Of a stretch of 28,408 bases of DNA, positions 1 to 13,175 are shown one piece after another; the stretch's first letter is position 1; each line of letters starts with the position of its first letter. This DNA comes from Tulasnella sp. 424 (Eukaryota; Basidiomycota; Agaricomycetes; Cantharellales; Tulasnellaceae). The position numbers and the translations under genes are program-made. Under the pieces are notes generated by a model. The model made no database searches and was not told the origin of the DNA. It saw only the letters and a list, made by a program, of their open reading frames with translations. Location of the stretch: contig WSUB01000296.1 of assembly GCA_019633425.1 (NCBI GenBank), positions 1-28,408 of the forward strand, read 5' to 3'.

Positions 1-1286
1 ATTCGCGACTTCGTTCTCCAGCATAATACTGCTTTGTTCGCCCCTGGAGGAATGTGCTCAAGGCTTCTGGAACTCGAGCATCAGGTCTTGGCCCTATCTG
101 TCAGGTTGGCCGCTCTCGAGAGTGTCCAGCACAGCGGGTGTGGAGAAACGGATGAACGCCCACCGTGTGGAGAGCAACCCGAACCTGAGCTGCAAGCACC
201 AACACCCACTTTATCCTCGCCCCTCCCTGTAACCCAATCAATTGGAACTGCTGTTCAGGAGACTAAAGCTACCGAAGTTAAGGCCCTTGTCCATCATCGG
301 AGACGCACACGTACACGAAATTCTGCTTCCACTCGGGGGGCTAAGCATGAATTTTCGGCCCTACCCATAATACGGGTGACATTTGGCGACAGTGAAAAAT
401 CAATGTGAGCCTAAAGATGTCTGTTGCAAATTGTTCGATCTGCTGCTAATTGGCGCTCCCTATAGCAGTCGTGAGACACGGCCATCCTCATCCCTGCCCA
501 ACCCAAGCGTATCCTCGTCGCTTCCCATACGTAATAAATCTCTTAAGTCCTCTTCAAATAGCTCGCAAACCGCAAGGCCCAGGAAACGTCGCCGCACTAG
601 CTCTCGCAGTGCTAGAACCGCAACCGATGAGGCTACTGATTCGAACACGGCAGAACTCATTTGCTGCGACCAGTTAGTGCACCAAGCTTCTTCTCCTCGA
701 TCTCTATAAATGATATTCGCTCGGAAGATGCTCCCAGTGGTTTCATATCGACTGCGCAGATGTTCTTCCAGATGACCCCCGCATGACGATGCCCGACCTG
801 CCGTTTATCTGTGCGAATTGCATCATGAGGTCAGCACTTCTGTAGGCTCCGAGTCTTCAACTGCTTCCTAATGTGCTCGGAACCGGCCGCAGATCAAGTG
901 CCAATGCTATCATTGAACCAACTGACAAAAATGCTTGCGGTCGTAAAGGCTGCACTCGTCCTGTTGAGCCTGGAGAGGGTGAATTCGTCGTTGAGCGCAT
1001 AATTGGAAAACGAACTCTCCAGGGAGATGGCGGAAGTCTCGTAGAATATCTAATCAAGTGGGAAGGTACTGTACTCCGGAGTCCTGTCAATCGTTATTGT
1101 TTAAGCTTATACTGTCATGTCCTAGGATATTCTGCTCCCCAAGCTGACTGGAGAACTGGCGATGACATGGGCTCCACGTTTCGAGTATTATGCAGTGATT
1201 TCGAGAGGCAAGCCGTCGTCGAAGGGGTACCGAAAACTGGGTCCAAGACGTTACTCAAGGAAGCCATAGACGCTGGCTGGACCTAA
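1..1286 (+). CDS. PHD-like finger and chromodomain protein, 5' end missing
   Basis: Five exons are inferred: 1-404, 466-672, 728-829, 893-1065 and 1126-1286 (stop). All four splice junctions keep one frame and give about 348 visible residues. The frame is open from base 1 and its first ATG is at 52, so the start may lie upstream. The N-terminal part is Leu/Glu-rich and coiled-coil-like, then basic and Ser-rich with an Arg/Lys cluster (RPRKRRR). The joins at 672/728 and 829/893 create a zinc-finger half with ICCDQCSQWFHIDC and later FICANC, the pattern of the second half of a PHD finger. The usual upstream C-x2-C pair is not visible. Exons 4-5 then encode a chromodomain, from EFVVERIIGKR through YLIKWEGY, the latter formed across the last intron. 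Such modules usually read histone tails in chromatin. The domain calls are strong; the target and biological role are unknown. Confidence 0.75.
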
Positions 1287-1659
1287 GCAGCTCTCTCTCC
1301 GCATCTCATCCTACAACATTACTACCCTCAGTTTCCGGTTCAGGATCTATTTTTTCTCTGCTTTCTATTCTACTTATTTGTTATCGCGTTGAATGTTTTC
1401 GATTTATCTCCCAGTGTTACTCGTGCTTTCGTACCTCGCTCTCCGTATTATGTGTATTTTGTATATGTAGCACACTTGTGCTGTTTAAAACGATCATCGC
1501 TGTCATTTCAGAGTGTTGGTGCTATTTCAGGTGCTGGACCCTGCGCAGCGTTGACGTGTTCGAAATCCAACACTTTTCTACTATTTCACCTCAGACTGCA
1601 CCTACCGCCATCATCTTACACCCACCCCGCCCTACTAACCGACCACTCATTACCGAAGG
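1287..1659. other. Intergenic spacer and SWP1 promoter region
   Basis: No gene is supported here. The left half is T-rich, as expected for a 3' flank. The right end, just before the ATG at 1660, is C-rich and pyrimidine-rich, typical of a fungal promoter or 5' UTR. The open frame that crosses this stretch is continuous with the first SWP1 intron and does not resemble a protein. Confidence 0.5.
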
Positions 1660-2658
1660 ATGAAGCCATCAACCGCACTTTACCCTCTTATCCTGGCTCT
1701 GGCCTCTGTCTGCTCTGCGAAGCTGTCGTTCAAGTCTGGGTCAGCTGTCGTGAATGCAAAGGACGGCAGCCCGTCACAAAGCTTGAAGTGAGCGCTTTGC
1801 TTCCGTATTTAGTTGCAATCATGCTAAGATTAACATGACACTTCATATAGATTTGACTCTTCGCAGGGCACACAATCACTTCGCGTGGCCCAAGACGAGA
1901 CGCTGAAACTTCAGTTCACTGTCTTCGATAACGCGGAGAAACGCGACGTCCAGCCGCACCAGGCCTTCCTTCGGTTCTACGACGAGAAGACAGAGGAAGA
2001 GGGTATTGTGCCAATTAAGGTCGGAAGGGATGGGAAAGCCAGGTTCTCGATGGTGGGTGGTAGCACATGACGGCCATGTGTTTCCTTTCGGTTCATTGAC
2101 GAGCCGCGCCTTCAGAACCTTCGCAAACCACCAGTTGGCTTACCGCCTACAACATTTGACCCATTACACGTCAGCTTGATACTCGGGTCGTTCAAGTACG
2201 AAGGCGCCGTGTACGACCTTTTCGACCTCAGTTTACCGCCATCGGCCAGCACCCCGCCTCATCCCGAGGAGTCCACATTCCACGTCCAACCCGAAATTTC
2301 TCATACTTTCCGACCCGACCAAAAATTACCACCCAAGGTCATCTCACTCGTTTTCGCTGGCCTCGTTCTCTCCCCGTGGGCCCTGCTGCTCGGTCTTGTA
2401 AGTGGACGTCTCGTCGTTCTGAAAGCTGATCCCTTATGCTCATACTGTCTGCTCTTATTCTCCCAGCTTCGCTATCTTCCAGTCTCGCTTCAACCCGACA
2501 CAAAAACTTTGCCATTCCTCGTATGTCTGGCGAGCTTCGAAGGATTGTTGTTCTGGTACTGGGTGGATTTGTACCTCGGTCAAGTTCTCATGTACGGTGC
2601 GGCACTCGGTCTCGCTACTGCTATTGCAGGTAAAAGGGCGCTTGCTTCGTTCAATTGA
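1660..2658 (+). CDS. SWP1: Oligosaccharyltransferase subunit SWP1/ribophorin II
   Basis: Exons 1660-1787, 1851-2052, 2116-2397 and 2467-2658 splice in frame to 267 residues, near the usual length of fungal SWP1 (yeast about 286). The protein belongs to the oligosaccharyltransferase complex of the ER membrane, which moves the glycan from dolichol diphosphate to Asn in nascent proteins. The N-terminus is a signal peptide (MKPSTALYPLILALASVCSA). A lumenal beta-rich part follows, with the family-like LILGS and YDLFDLSLPPS. The C-terminal half has several hydrophobic segments, including FEGLLFWYWV and a final GKRAL motif. The second intron acceptor choice (1850, not 1866) is set by frame. The fourth intron has no stop, so retention would still read through, but it adds residues foreign to the family. 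It is probably an essential single-copy gene. Confidence 0.9.
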
Positions 2659-2739
2659 TTGCTATGTAGCTAGCTCCAATGAAGATGTCCGTCGCCTATG
2701 TGGTTAATCGAGTGGTGGTGTTGAAAGTCGACTCCTGCG

Positions 2740-3487
2740 TTACGCTCCTCTTCGCACCGACGCACGCGGTGCCCAACTTTCAGGTTGGTCCGAGACGGGG
2801 GGAGGTACCCAAGGATCTGGCGCGTCATTAGTTTCGGGCTCTTGGAGCTCCGTGGTTTGCGGCGGTTGAGTCTCGTCCACGACGACCGAGGGTTCGAGAT
2901 CGGGAGCTTGCAATTGTTGCCGAGCTCTTGCTTGTCTGTCTCTTTCAGCTATTAGCAGAGCGTTGGCTTTGACTGTATTCATGCGCTGCAAGTCCGTTTG
3001 GAGCTCCTACAAGCAAGTGAAGGCCTTGAGCATTGTGCGGCCGAAAATGACATCCGAGCCAGCGCACCTCCAACGAAGGGGGTTCAGTCCGTGTAAATGA
3101 TAACCAAGAGTTCCACTGTACTATTTCAGCAAATTATTTTAGATTTATATGCTTCAAGAGATGATTAGGTTGCTCACTTGGAAGGCCAGCGGTGCCAGGG
3201 AACATGTGATCCGGATTGGCGTACTTTACGACCCGTCTGGGACGACGTATAGCCGGAGACAGGTGCATTGGATACTCATAGTAGCGGTTACCTGTTAAAT
3301 CAAGGATGTGAGCTCCAGGGCCCACTCGCTTCAATACTAAATCCAAGCACCCCAAACCTTGAAGATCCCGCCCTGCTAGGTATCGCGTCTGGACGACAGG
3401 AGAATCAGCAATGTAGGGGCCCGGTAAAAGAAAGAGTATTCATACCCCTGTCATAGATTTCCAGATGTTCCGGAGTAATGTTGCCAT
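2740..3487 (-). CDS. NDUFAF2: NDUFAF2-like mitochondrial complex I assembly factor
   Basis: Five minus-strand exons (3487-3446, 3388-3358, 3291-3178, 3120-3068, 3006-2740) give 168 residues. The first exon encodes MATLLRNIWKSMTG. Splicing at 3358/3291 creates RYLAGRDLQGNRYYEYP, the N-terminal signature of the NDUFA12/NDUFAF2 family. Exon 4 gives QWNSWLSFTRTEPPSLE, matching the family's W-x2-W...TR..PP..EE segment. The C-terminal tail is charged, then Pro/Glu-rich and low complexity. NDUFAF2 (B17.2L, mimitin) occupies the NDUFA12 site during late assembly of respiratory complex I; that role is family knowledge. The long tail and the R..PP..EE motif favour NDUFAF2 over the structural subunit NDUFA12. 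The promoter can only occupy roughly 3488-3594, because a retroelement fragment begins beyond that. Confidence 0.85.
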
Positions 3488-3594
3488 TTCACGGAATGTA
3501 CGTATGGGTGGGTAATGACGAACGGCTGGAGTGTTCGAAAATGATCACGAGCGGCGCCACATTTCCCACATTCCACCAATCGTAGCGGCGCTAT

Positions 3595-4490
3595 CTCACA
3601 TGGTTCTACTCTCCACCACCCATCAAGGGCTCCAAAGGAAGCTTGATCATCTAGAAAAATGGGCGTCATTCAGTCTAATGGAATCGAATCCCAGAAAGTG
3701 CAATGTCATGGTCTTCGGTTCGTCACACGATAAAGAACCACCTCTACGCCTATACGGCGACGAAATCCCCTTCACGGACATATACAAATATGTCAGTGTA
3801 CTAAACTCCTCCAAGGGAAGAGCGGTCTTCAAACAAAACTACGAAAGTAGAGCGCAGGCCGGTAGAATTACAGCAGCAGCGCTATCATTGAGATCGGTCG
3901 TCGGACCCATTGACGCGGTGAACGGACGGAAAACCTACTTAGCGCAAATCGAACCCCATTTAACTGCAGGCTGTGACGTATGTATCGACACTGAACAAAC
4001 AAATCTCCGCATGCTAGAGACTGTCCAAGAGTCGTTTATCAGGCGCTTCCTCGGTCTCGGGGACAAGCACTCACTGCCTTCCTATTCACGGAAACAGGCC
4101 TCTGGCCACTAGCCTATAGACGCCTATCTCTCGCAATACGATACCTCGCTTACATTATCACACTACCGGACGCTCACCTAGCAAAAAATGCAACTCGAGC
4201 CGCAGACATCATAGCGCAGAGCTCCGAATCGAGAGGATGGTATGCAGGCATCAAAAAACTAATGAAGGAACGGACAGATTTCCACCTCCCCACACTCGAC
4301 GTCACGCCACAGACCATAACAGACGCACAGCGCGCGATCAAGAAAGCAGTAACAATGAATCTACGATTGAGACTTGAGAATTCGCCGAAGGCTTACCTTG
4401 TCCGTGACACACTATGCGAAACACAAAACGGTCAACTCGCTAAACCCTACCTACCTACCTACCCTCGGTTTGTCTGTGAGACGAAAGATT
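3595..4490 (+). mobile_element. LINE (non-LTR) retrotransposon remnant, reverse transcriptase 3' part
   Basis: The plus strand encodes the region that follows the YxDD box in LINE reverse transcriptases: MVLLSTTHQGLQRKLDHLE, then WA...N..KC..MVFG, and a thumb/connection-like stretch. The frame then shifts near 4075-4085. In the new frame it continues as FTETGLWPLAYRRLSLAIRY and runs to about 4490. The catalytic DD box, the rest of the polymerase domain and any endonuclease are absent. The left edge near 3595 falls almost exactly at the catalytic motif, which looks like 5' truncation on insertion. No target-site duplication or poly(A) tail was found; a short run of CTAC repeats near 4447 is the only low-complexity sequence close to the right edge. 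The piece is inactive. Its exact clade (Tad-like or other) cannot be settled by eye. Confidence 0.75.
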
Positions 4491-5335
4491 ACGCCATTTA
4501 AGATTGTGTTGCCGCTGAATGCATTGCACAAACTATTGCTTCAACATAGGGTCATGGAATTCAAGAGGTGAACGCCCTCGGTGCAGGTTTCTAAAGAAGA
4601 TTTGGTATCTTGGTTCCGTGGTGAAAGATTTGGCCCAGAGTCTCAGCCAAATGTTAGGCGTAAACGTCAGCCCCACATGCCAAGGTAATAGAAGGTGTGG
4701 AATCCATCGTTCCGCAAGATGTCGAAGTTGAACGGCTTTGATGGAGAGTGCCTCTCCAGGGAACATGGAAGTGGATGTCTTTGGAATCGACGCAAGTTTC
4801 CATTCTGTGTTCGATTTTAGGTGAGCTGATTGTCCTTGGCGGGATTCGTAATGTCGCAGCGCTCAGCTTGAGATTCTGCTTTTGCCGCACCCTGTCAATT
4901 GTTTCGTGTAGGCATCTTCCCCCTCCCTTTTCTCGACCTTTCCGTCTGTGTCTTGTTCACACGAAGATTCCAACTTTAACTATTTATATACAAACAGGCT
5001 TGTATCTACCGCGGTATTCATGGGAGGTTTTGGTGCACATGGCTCCGATTCTTTCTGAGAGTCGGGGACTGGCGCGTGCGTAGCTACGATATATATCGCT
5101 TTGTAGCGGCTCCATCCGACATGGAATCATACGGACGAGAGGAAAACGATAAGATAAGTGCATGACTTTCAGACAGCAGGATCGATTCGAATGCGTCGCA
5201 TGAACAGGAGATGAGCGAGACGGAGAACCAGAATGATCGGTCAACGGAATACATAGCTCACAGTCTTGTACGGAAACATTTAGTCGGGTATCAAGAACCG
5301 AATCTCGCTCGACCTCGAAATGTCTGGGTGAAACA
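4491..5335. other. Region without a supportable gene
   Basis: Several short open stretches occur on the plus strand near 4590-4740. One begins VSKEDLVSWFRGERFGP and reads like protein, but no splice model joins it to the next open stretch without a frame break. It may be a gene remnant or chance. A pyrimidine-rich tract at 4915-4950 followed by TATTTATATA near 4981 resembles a promoter, yet no plus-strand gene follows it. Confidence 0.35.
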
Positions 5336-7950
5336 TCATTCCGCCTCAGCTGGTTCGAGTTGTTCACGGGCTTCAGCGGCGCGGTTTAATGCGTCTGCTA
5401 CATCCCGAGTATTTCCGATTTCTTCAAATATTCCAGCAGCTTGTTCATAAAGGCATATTGCGTCTTCGTGCTGATCCTGGTCGCAATGGACATCCGCAAG
5501 GCACATTAGAGCCCAGCCTCTTCCATCTCTGTCGCCAATGTCAATACAAATTTGCAGGCTTTCTGAGTGAAGCTGAATGGCCTGGCTGTAGTGTTTTTGA
5601 AGCCTATGCACCTCAGCGAGACCCCACAGAGTTTTGGCTCTTCCTTGTCTGTCGCCGATATCGGTGCAGATTTGGGCGACCTCGAAGTAGAGTGGGACGG
5701 CCTCGCTGTACTCGTTTTGAAGCCGATGCACATGAGCAAGACCACGCAAGGCGTTCGCTCTCCCTTGCTTGTCACCGATTTCTGCGCAGATTCGGACGGC
5801 TTCAGAATAGAGCGGGACGGCTTCGCTGCACTCGTCTTGAAGCTGATGCAGCTCAGCAAGCCCACGCAAAGCGTCGGCTCTTCCTTGTCTGTCGCCGATG
5901 TCGGTGTAGATTTGGACGACCTCGGAGTAGAGCGGGACGGCTTCACTGTATTCATCCCGAAGCCGATGCACCTCGGCAAGACCCCACAGACCGTCGGCCC
6001 TCCCTCCTCTGTTGCCGACTTCGGTGCAGATTTGGACGACCTCAGAGTAGAGCGGGACGGCTTCGCTATACTCGTCTCGAAGCCGATGCACCTCAGCAAT
6101 CCCCCACAGAGCGTTGGCTCGTTTTTGTTTGTTGTCGGTGCCGGTGCAGATTTGAGCGACCTCGGAGTAGAATGTAACGGCCTCAGGATACTTGCTTTGA
6201 GCCTTGTTAACTTCTGCTAAGCCTAACAGAGCACGCGCTTTTCCTTCATTGTCAGCGGTCTCTGTGTAGATCCCCAACGCTTCAGTGTAGTATTTTGACG
6301 CGTTGATATGGTCATCCTGATATCGATGCATGTCTGCCATTTCCATAAGAAGTTTAACCGAACGAGCTTGGGAACCCGATGTGTTTGAGCCCCGCTCCGG
6401 ATCCGGGACAATCATCGGCTATATGGGAGCAAGTCATCATGCAATCTTGCATTCAAATTATCTCAAAGGCGGCACAACCTACCATCCAACTCATCAACTT
6501 TGTACAATCCTCAGCTGTTGGCCGCTTGCTGGGATCAAGACTCCAACAGGAGACCATAAGCGAGTAAAGTCTCTGAATCAACACCATGCTGGCGTGATCA
6601 GCAGCCGATGGGAGATTTCCCTGAATGACGTGTATAACAACGACAGAGTCCTTTTTGACATTTTGAAACGGAATTGAATTTGTCATAACCTATTTCAGCG
6701 TTGATTGTAAGCTTTTGTTGAGAACAATATCCTGATGTCGGTATACCTCGTAAAATATCCAGCCCAGTGCCCAGATATCGCTCCACAGGCCAGGCTCCAT
6801 GCCAGGTTCGTCTTCCATGAGCAGCTCCGGAGCAGCCCAACGAAGCGTATATTGATTGCCCTTCAGTGTCACGGTATTAGTGACTTCACAAAGTTCGGTC
6901 TCGAGCGCCAGCGCTGGCTGCGCGCCGTTTTTGCTTTTCTCGGGCCGCACAGGAAGTTCCTTTTTCGTGAGATGACGTGCGGAACCGAAGTCCGTGATGA
7001 CTGCGCGACAATTCAATTTTACCAACACGTTGGCCTACACGGCGGTGGAATTTAAGCTTGCCAAGTGTTATATCGCAGTAACATCCGGACCCACCGATTT
7101 AAGGTCGCCGTGGCAGATCGGCGGATTCTGATTATGAAGGTACTCCACTCCTCTCGCCACGTCGTCTATCTGTTACACGGTCTCTCAGAGGGCGCCATGA
7201 AGTACAGCGTCCTGACCTTACTAGGAATATTCGTTCCGGGATTTCCCAGTCAGCGGAGGCCACAAAGTCCTTTAAATCTCCGTTGTCTGCCCAGGGAAAG
7301 ACCAGCCAGACCCTATCCTCGGACATATCTTCAACAAAGCCCTCAAGCTCGATAACGTTTTCGTGAGAAAGCTCGGTTAAGAATCCTGCTTCCCTGAGTG
7401 CCAACTGAGATGACTCAGCACTGTGCGAGAGCTCGACGTGATGAGACCACTTATTCTCACCCCCAATACTCGCTCTCTGTCCTTTCCATTCTCGATCTTC
7501 AGTTTTTTTACTGCAATGGCCTAGCATCCGGAAGTCAGCCACTCGGCCACTGACATGTTGCAGGAAACAAGTCTGATTGGCACCGACCTTCCGCTTGGGC
7601 GATCTACCATCAGACTTTTTTTCGTCGTCGCTATCTGTTGAGTCGTCCTCGCTACTTTCAGAATTGGAGGTGGAAATCAAAACCGCTTGGGAGACGGTTG
7701 CGAATCCTCCACGAAACTCGGGGGCGTCTTCCGGGAATTCGATCGAGGACGGATCGATTCGCCATTCGGCGAGTTTCTGGAGCTTATCCCTCTACGTAGA
7801 AACGGAGTACGGTGAGCACTTCTGATGACTCTTCGTGATTCGGGTGAGACGTACTAATTTGCTGCTTGGCTGGGACGTACTACCAGAACCGTCCGGATCG
7901 GATCCTTGCGAACCACGACGGTCGGCGTCGTCGTTTGGGTCCACTTGCAT
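5336..7950 (-). CDS. TKL-type protein kinase fused to a TPR array
   Basis: Eight exons (7950-7855, 7791-7584, 7510-7461, 7404-7222, 7169-7095, 7034-6747, 6689-6483, 6418-5336) join in frame to 729 residues. The kinase spans about residues 55-369. It has a glycine loop FRGGFATV (about 58-65), a beta-3 lysine in VVKKLKI (103/104), a catalytic HGDLKSANVLV (Asp about 201), DFG (219-221), AAPELL and a C-lobe WALGWIFYEV...CWSLDPSKRP. All catalytic residues are present, so it is probably active on Ser/Thr. A roughly 30-residue Ser/Asp/Glu-rich insert separates the glycine loop from the lysine. The last exon carries eight TPR units of exactly 40 residues (390-709) plus a capping helix. The ATG at 7950 was chosen because a GTACGT donor at 7854 removes an in-frame stop and links to the kinase. 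Substrates are unknown; the TPRs probably bind a partner or ligand. Confidence 0.85.
5399..6358 (-). repeat. Eight-copy 120-bp coding tandem repeat (TPR units)
   Basis: Eight units of 120 bp encode eight 40-residue TPRs, with no length variation. The middle units are very alike: the protein segment EYSEAVPLYSEV recurs in units 3 and 4 and, with small changes, in units 5 and 6, and LWGLAEVHRL recurs at unit starts. The outer units are more diverged. This is a high-internal-conservation array, open to unequal exchange. The antisense strand also shows long open frames here as a by-product of the repeat. Confidence 0.85.
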
Positions 7951-8508
7951 CGAATGGTTTAACGTAGAAAGGATCGAAGATTAGATGGGTCGACGGTTAG
8001 CTAGGAGCTTCGCCGAGGGGGATGAAGCGAAAGGAGGTGGTATGAGGGACGGAGTGGTGAATCTGAGGTCCTTACAACATTGGGAAGCCCTGAAGCACTC
8101 GTGCCGCTATCTTCTGTGCCCTTTTGCCTCGAGGCGACGGAAGTGTGCTAAAGTCCTGGGCGCTTTCGAGGCCTTAAGTATTCTCTCTTGGAATATTCGT
8201 CGGAAGCCACCACGTCGGATAAGGTCACGTTGTTCGGTAAATAGGTTGACCCGGACTGCAAGGGAACGCGTGGCCTTTGTGCACACCTCCATGCTAACAC
8301 GTGTGCTGTAGTGCAGCAATTGATTGACTTGAGGGGTTGTGAGGATGCTCGACGTGCTTACTATGTGGTAGTACATTCAAATGCCCGGATGTGGTCGAAG
8401 AGACCGGTTAAACACCGAGCTCGCGCTTGTCACCCAAGGAAGCTGGGCAATTAGACACTCTCAAATCTCTAATCATTTGTAATGACTAGCACTATTAAAA
8501 ATAATTTT
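7951..8508. other. Spacer between two minus-strand loci
   Basis: This holds the presumed promoter of the kinase-TPR gene (its start codon is at 7950) and the 3' flank of the SRPK-like locus. Short open frames occur on both strands, but none shows a recognisable motif, plausible composition or workable splicing. An AT-rich patch at 8485-8515 fits a 3' end region of the SRPK-like locus. Confidence 0.4.
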
Positions 8509-11760
<3,252 letters not shown>

Positions 11761-11852
11761 GCATTGGCCCGCCGGAGCTTGTATAGCATGGCCAGCGACG
11801 GTCTGTTGGACTTTTGACCCTTTCCGGAAAATCATTCATGACCGTTTGATTA

Positions 11853-12478
11853 GAAGATATTGTGTTTGTGGGAAGGGACGGAGACGAATGCGAGGAATTC
11901 ATTCGGGCTATTCACAGGGTGGCATATGCGGCGGGAAAGATTCGAGACCATGCATGGATGGCCGATTTGGCGTTGGCTTGCATTTCAGGAAAGGCACTCA
12001 GATATTATGACAGTCTTGACCCAGAGGTGCAATGTGACTGGAGGCTACTTCGTCATGCACTGTTGACAAAGTACCCTCGGCCGGGAGATGACGAGGATAA
12101 GCTACCGTTTGCGGAATCGAGGTATGAGAAAGCGTTAACATTAATTTCATCCTATTTAGGCTACCGCTGACGTGCCATTTTAGCATGCTGCAGACTTCCA
12201 TTTCAACGGCGAGGCTCGGGCCTCTGCCGCGGGCCCGCACAGGTCGGATTAAAGTCATTGGCGCAAACTCCTTGAGCTTTGGCTACCTTGGATATGGACG
12301 TACCGCAAGTAATACTGGACTGGGTGCTGGAGCCTCTGTGACTGAGGCACTCTCACTTTCTTACGCCCCAGTGGGGCGAACCGACGCTAAGGCAGCCTCC
12401 CGATCGGTCATGTCGTCAAACCTCAGGAGGGCCAAAAGACGCACTCAGAGCATAGACAAAGCTATATGGATTTATTAA
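11853..12478 (+). CDS. Retrotransposon gag-like domain gene, 5' end uncertain
   Basis: Two exons, about 11853-12133 and 12184-12478, splice in frame (50-bp intron, GTTAAC donor). The first encodes a gag-like helical domain with ECEEFIRAIHRVAYAAGK, then AWMADLALACISGKALRYYD and DWRLLRHALLTKYP. This is a layout familiar from gag-like genes spread through mushroom-forming fungi. The second exon is basic and Ser/Gly-rich and contains GRIKVIGANSLSFGYLG, which I recall as the C-terminal module that accompanies this gag-like domain. No protease, reverse transcriptase or integrase is present. An in-frame stop lies just upstream at 11847, so either a further 5' exon joins at the TAG before 11853 or the gene is truncated. 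It may be a domesticated gag-type gene or a remnant. It lies between two inverted paralogues. Confidence 0.55.
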
Positions 12479-12518
12479 TATTTTTAATCCGGGTTGATTT
12501 TTATGACCTATATACCTC

Positions 12519-12872
12519 TTATAACCGGCAATAATAAACTTGAATATTTTGTGGCGAACCGGCGTTGATAGCAAAGCGTAACAAATATGGTTCCCCTTGA
12601 TCTCGGGTGGCGCACCCACCCCTCACATCTTCCTCGAGCCTTTGAACAATCGTCAGACACCTGATAACATCTCCTGACACATCGATATCAGAATTCTGCC
12701 TTTGATTAGCTATGAGCACTGTACTGGGCGGGCATTTGATCGCAGCTACCGTTTCCTGCCAGTCAGTGTTTGTCCCTCGCATTTGTTCAATTTGTCTGAC
12801 ACGATCATCTTCGTCGGTAGCGTCAAAGCTTAAGAGAGCATTGTGTACGGTACTCCGACTTAGGTGCGACAA
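12519..12872 (-). CDS. Hypothetical open frame, possible gene fragment
   Basis: The open frame is about 117 codons on the minus strand and has protein-like composition, with an acidic segment (LSFDATDEDDRVRQIEQM), then ANQRQNSDIDVSGDV and a Glu/Arg-rich part. I do not recognise a family. There is no convincing start codon. An upstream exon is conceivable through an acceptor near 12860, but the joined frame shows no known motif. It lies between the gag-like gene and the pseudokinase-like gene. It could be a C-terminal fragment of a degraded gene or chance. Confidence 0.3.
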   Translation of the reverse strand: MSHLSRSTVHNALLSFDATDEDDRVRQIEQMRGTNTDWQETVAAIKCPPSTVLIANQRQNSDIDVSGDVIRCLTIVQRLEEDVRGGCATRDQGEPYLLRFAINAGSPQNIQVYYCRL

Positions 12873-13175
12873 TAATGCAGAGGGAATTGGAAGTGTATGT
12901 TATGTGTACACCTCGCCAATGGGTGGCGCAAGCAACTTGTTCGAAAAATCTCCGCAAGTGCAACTGTGCAATGGAGCGAGGTACGGTGTGCCCTACACAT
13001 ACACGTATTACGAGCCTTTGTCCCTTCTGACACACTTCCGTGAAGCACGCTGACTCCCCTGTGCGTCATATCCACACGAAGCCGGGCGACAGTAGCGGAC
13101 TTTTGCATAAATTGGCTGCTGAAGCCTGTCCACGCTGATTCTCCACGCCCTCCCCAGCCCCCCAAACCGGAAAAG

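Noticed and set aside
2398..2466. Continuous SWP1 frame through the last intron
   Set aside because: The 69-bp segment has a GTAAGT donor and TCCCAG acceptor, and its translation interrupts a family-conserved hydrophobic region, so it is treated as an intron.
5389..6220. Two long plus-strand open frames across the TPR region
   Set aside because: They are antisense shadows caused by the 120-bp periodicity and codon use of the TPR array; their translations are Arg/Cys-rich or otherwise unlike known proteins.
5399..6358. CRISPR-like or satellite repeat
   Set aside because: The 120-bp units are fully coding, encode helices of a TPR fold and have no spacers.
7985..8376. Open frames in the spacer on both strands
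   Set aside because: No recognised motif, start context or splice model; composition resembles antisense or chance frames.
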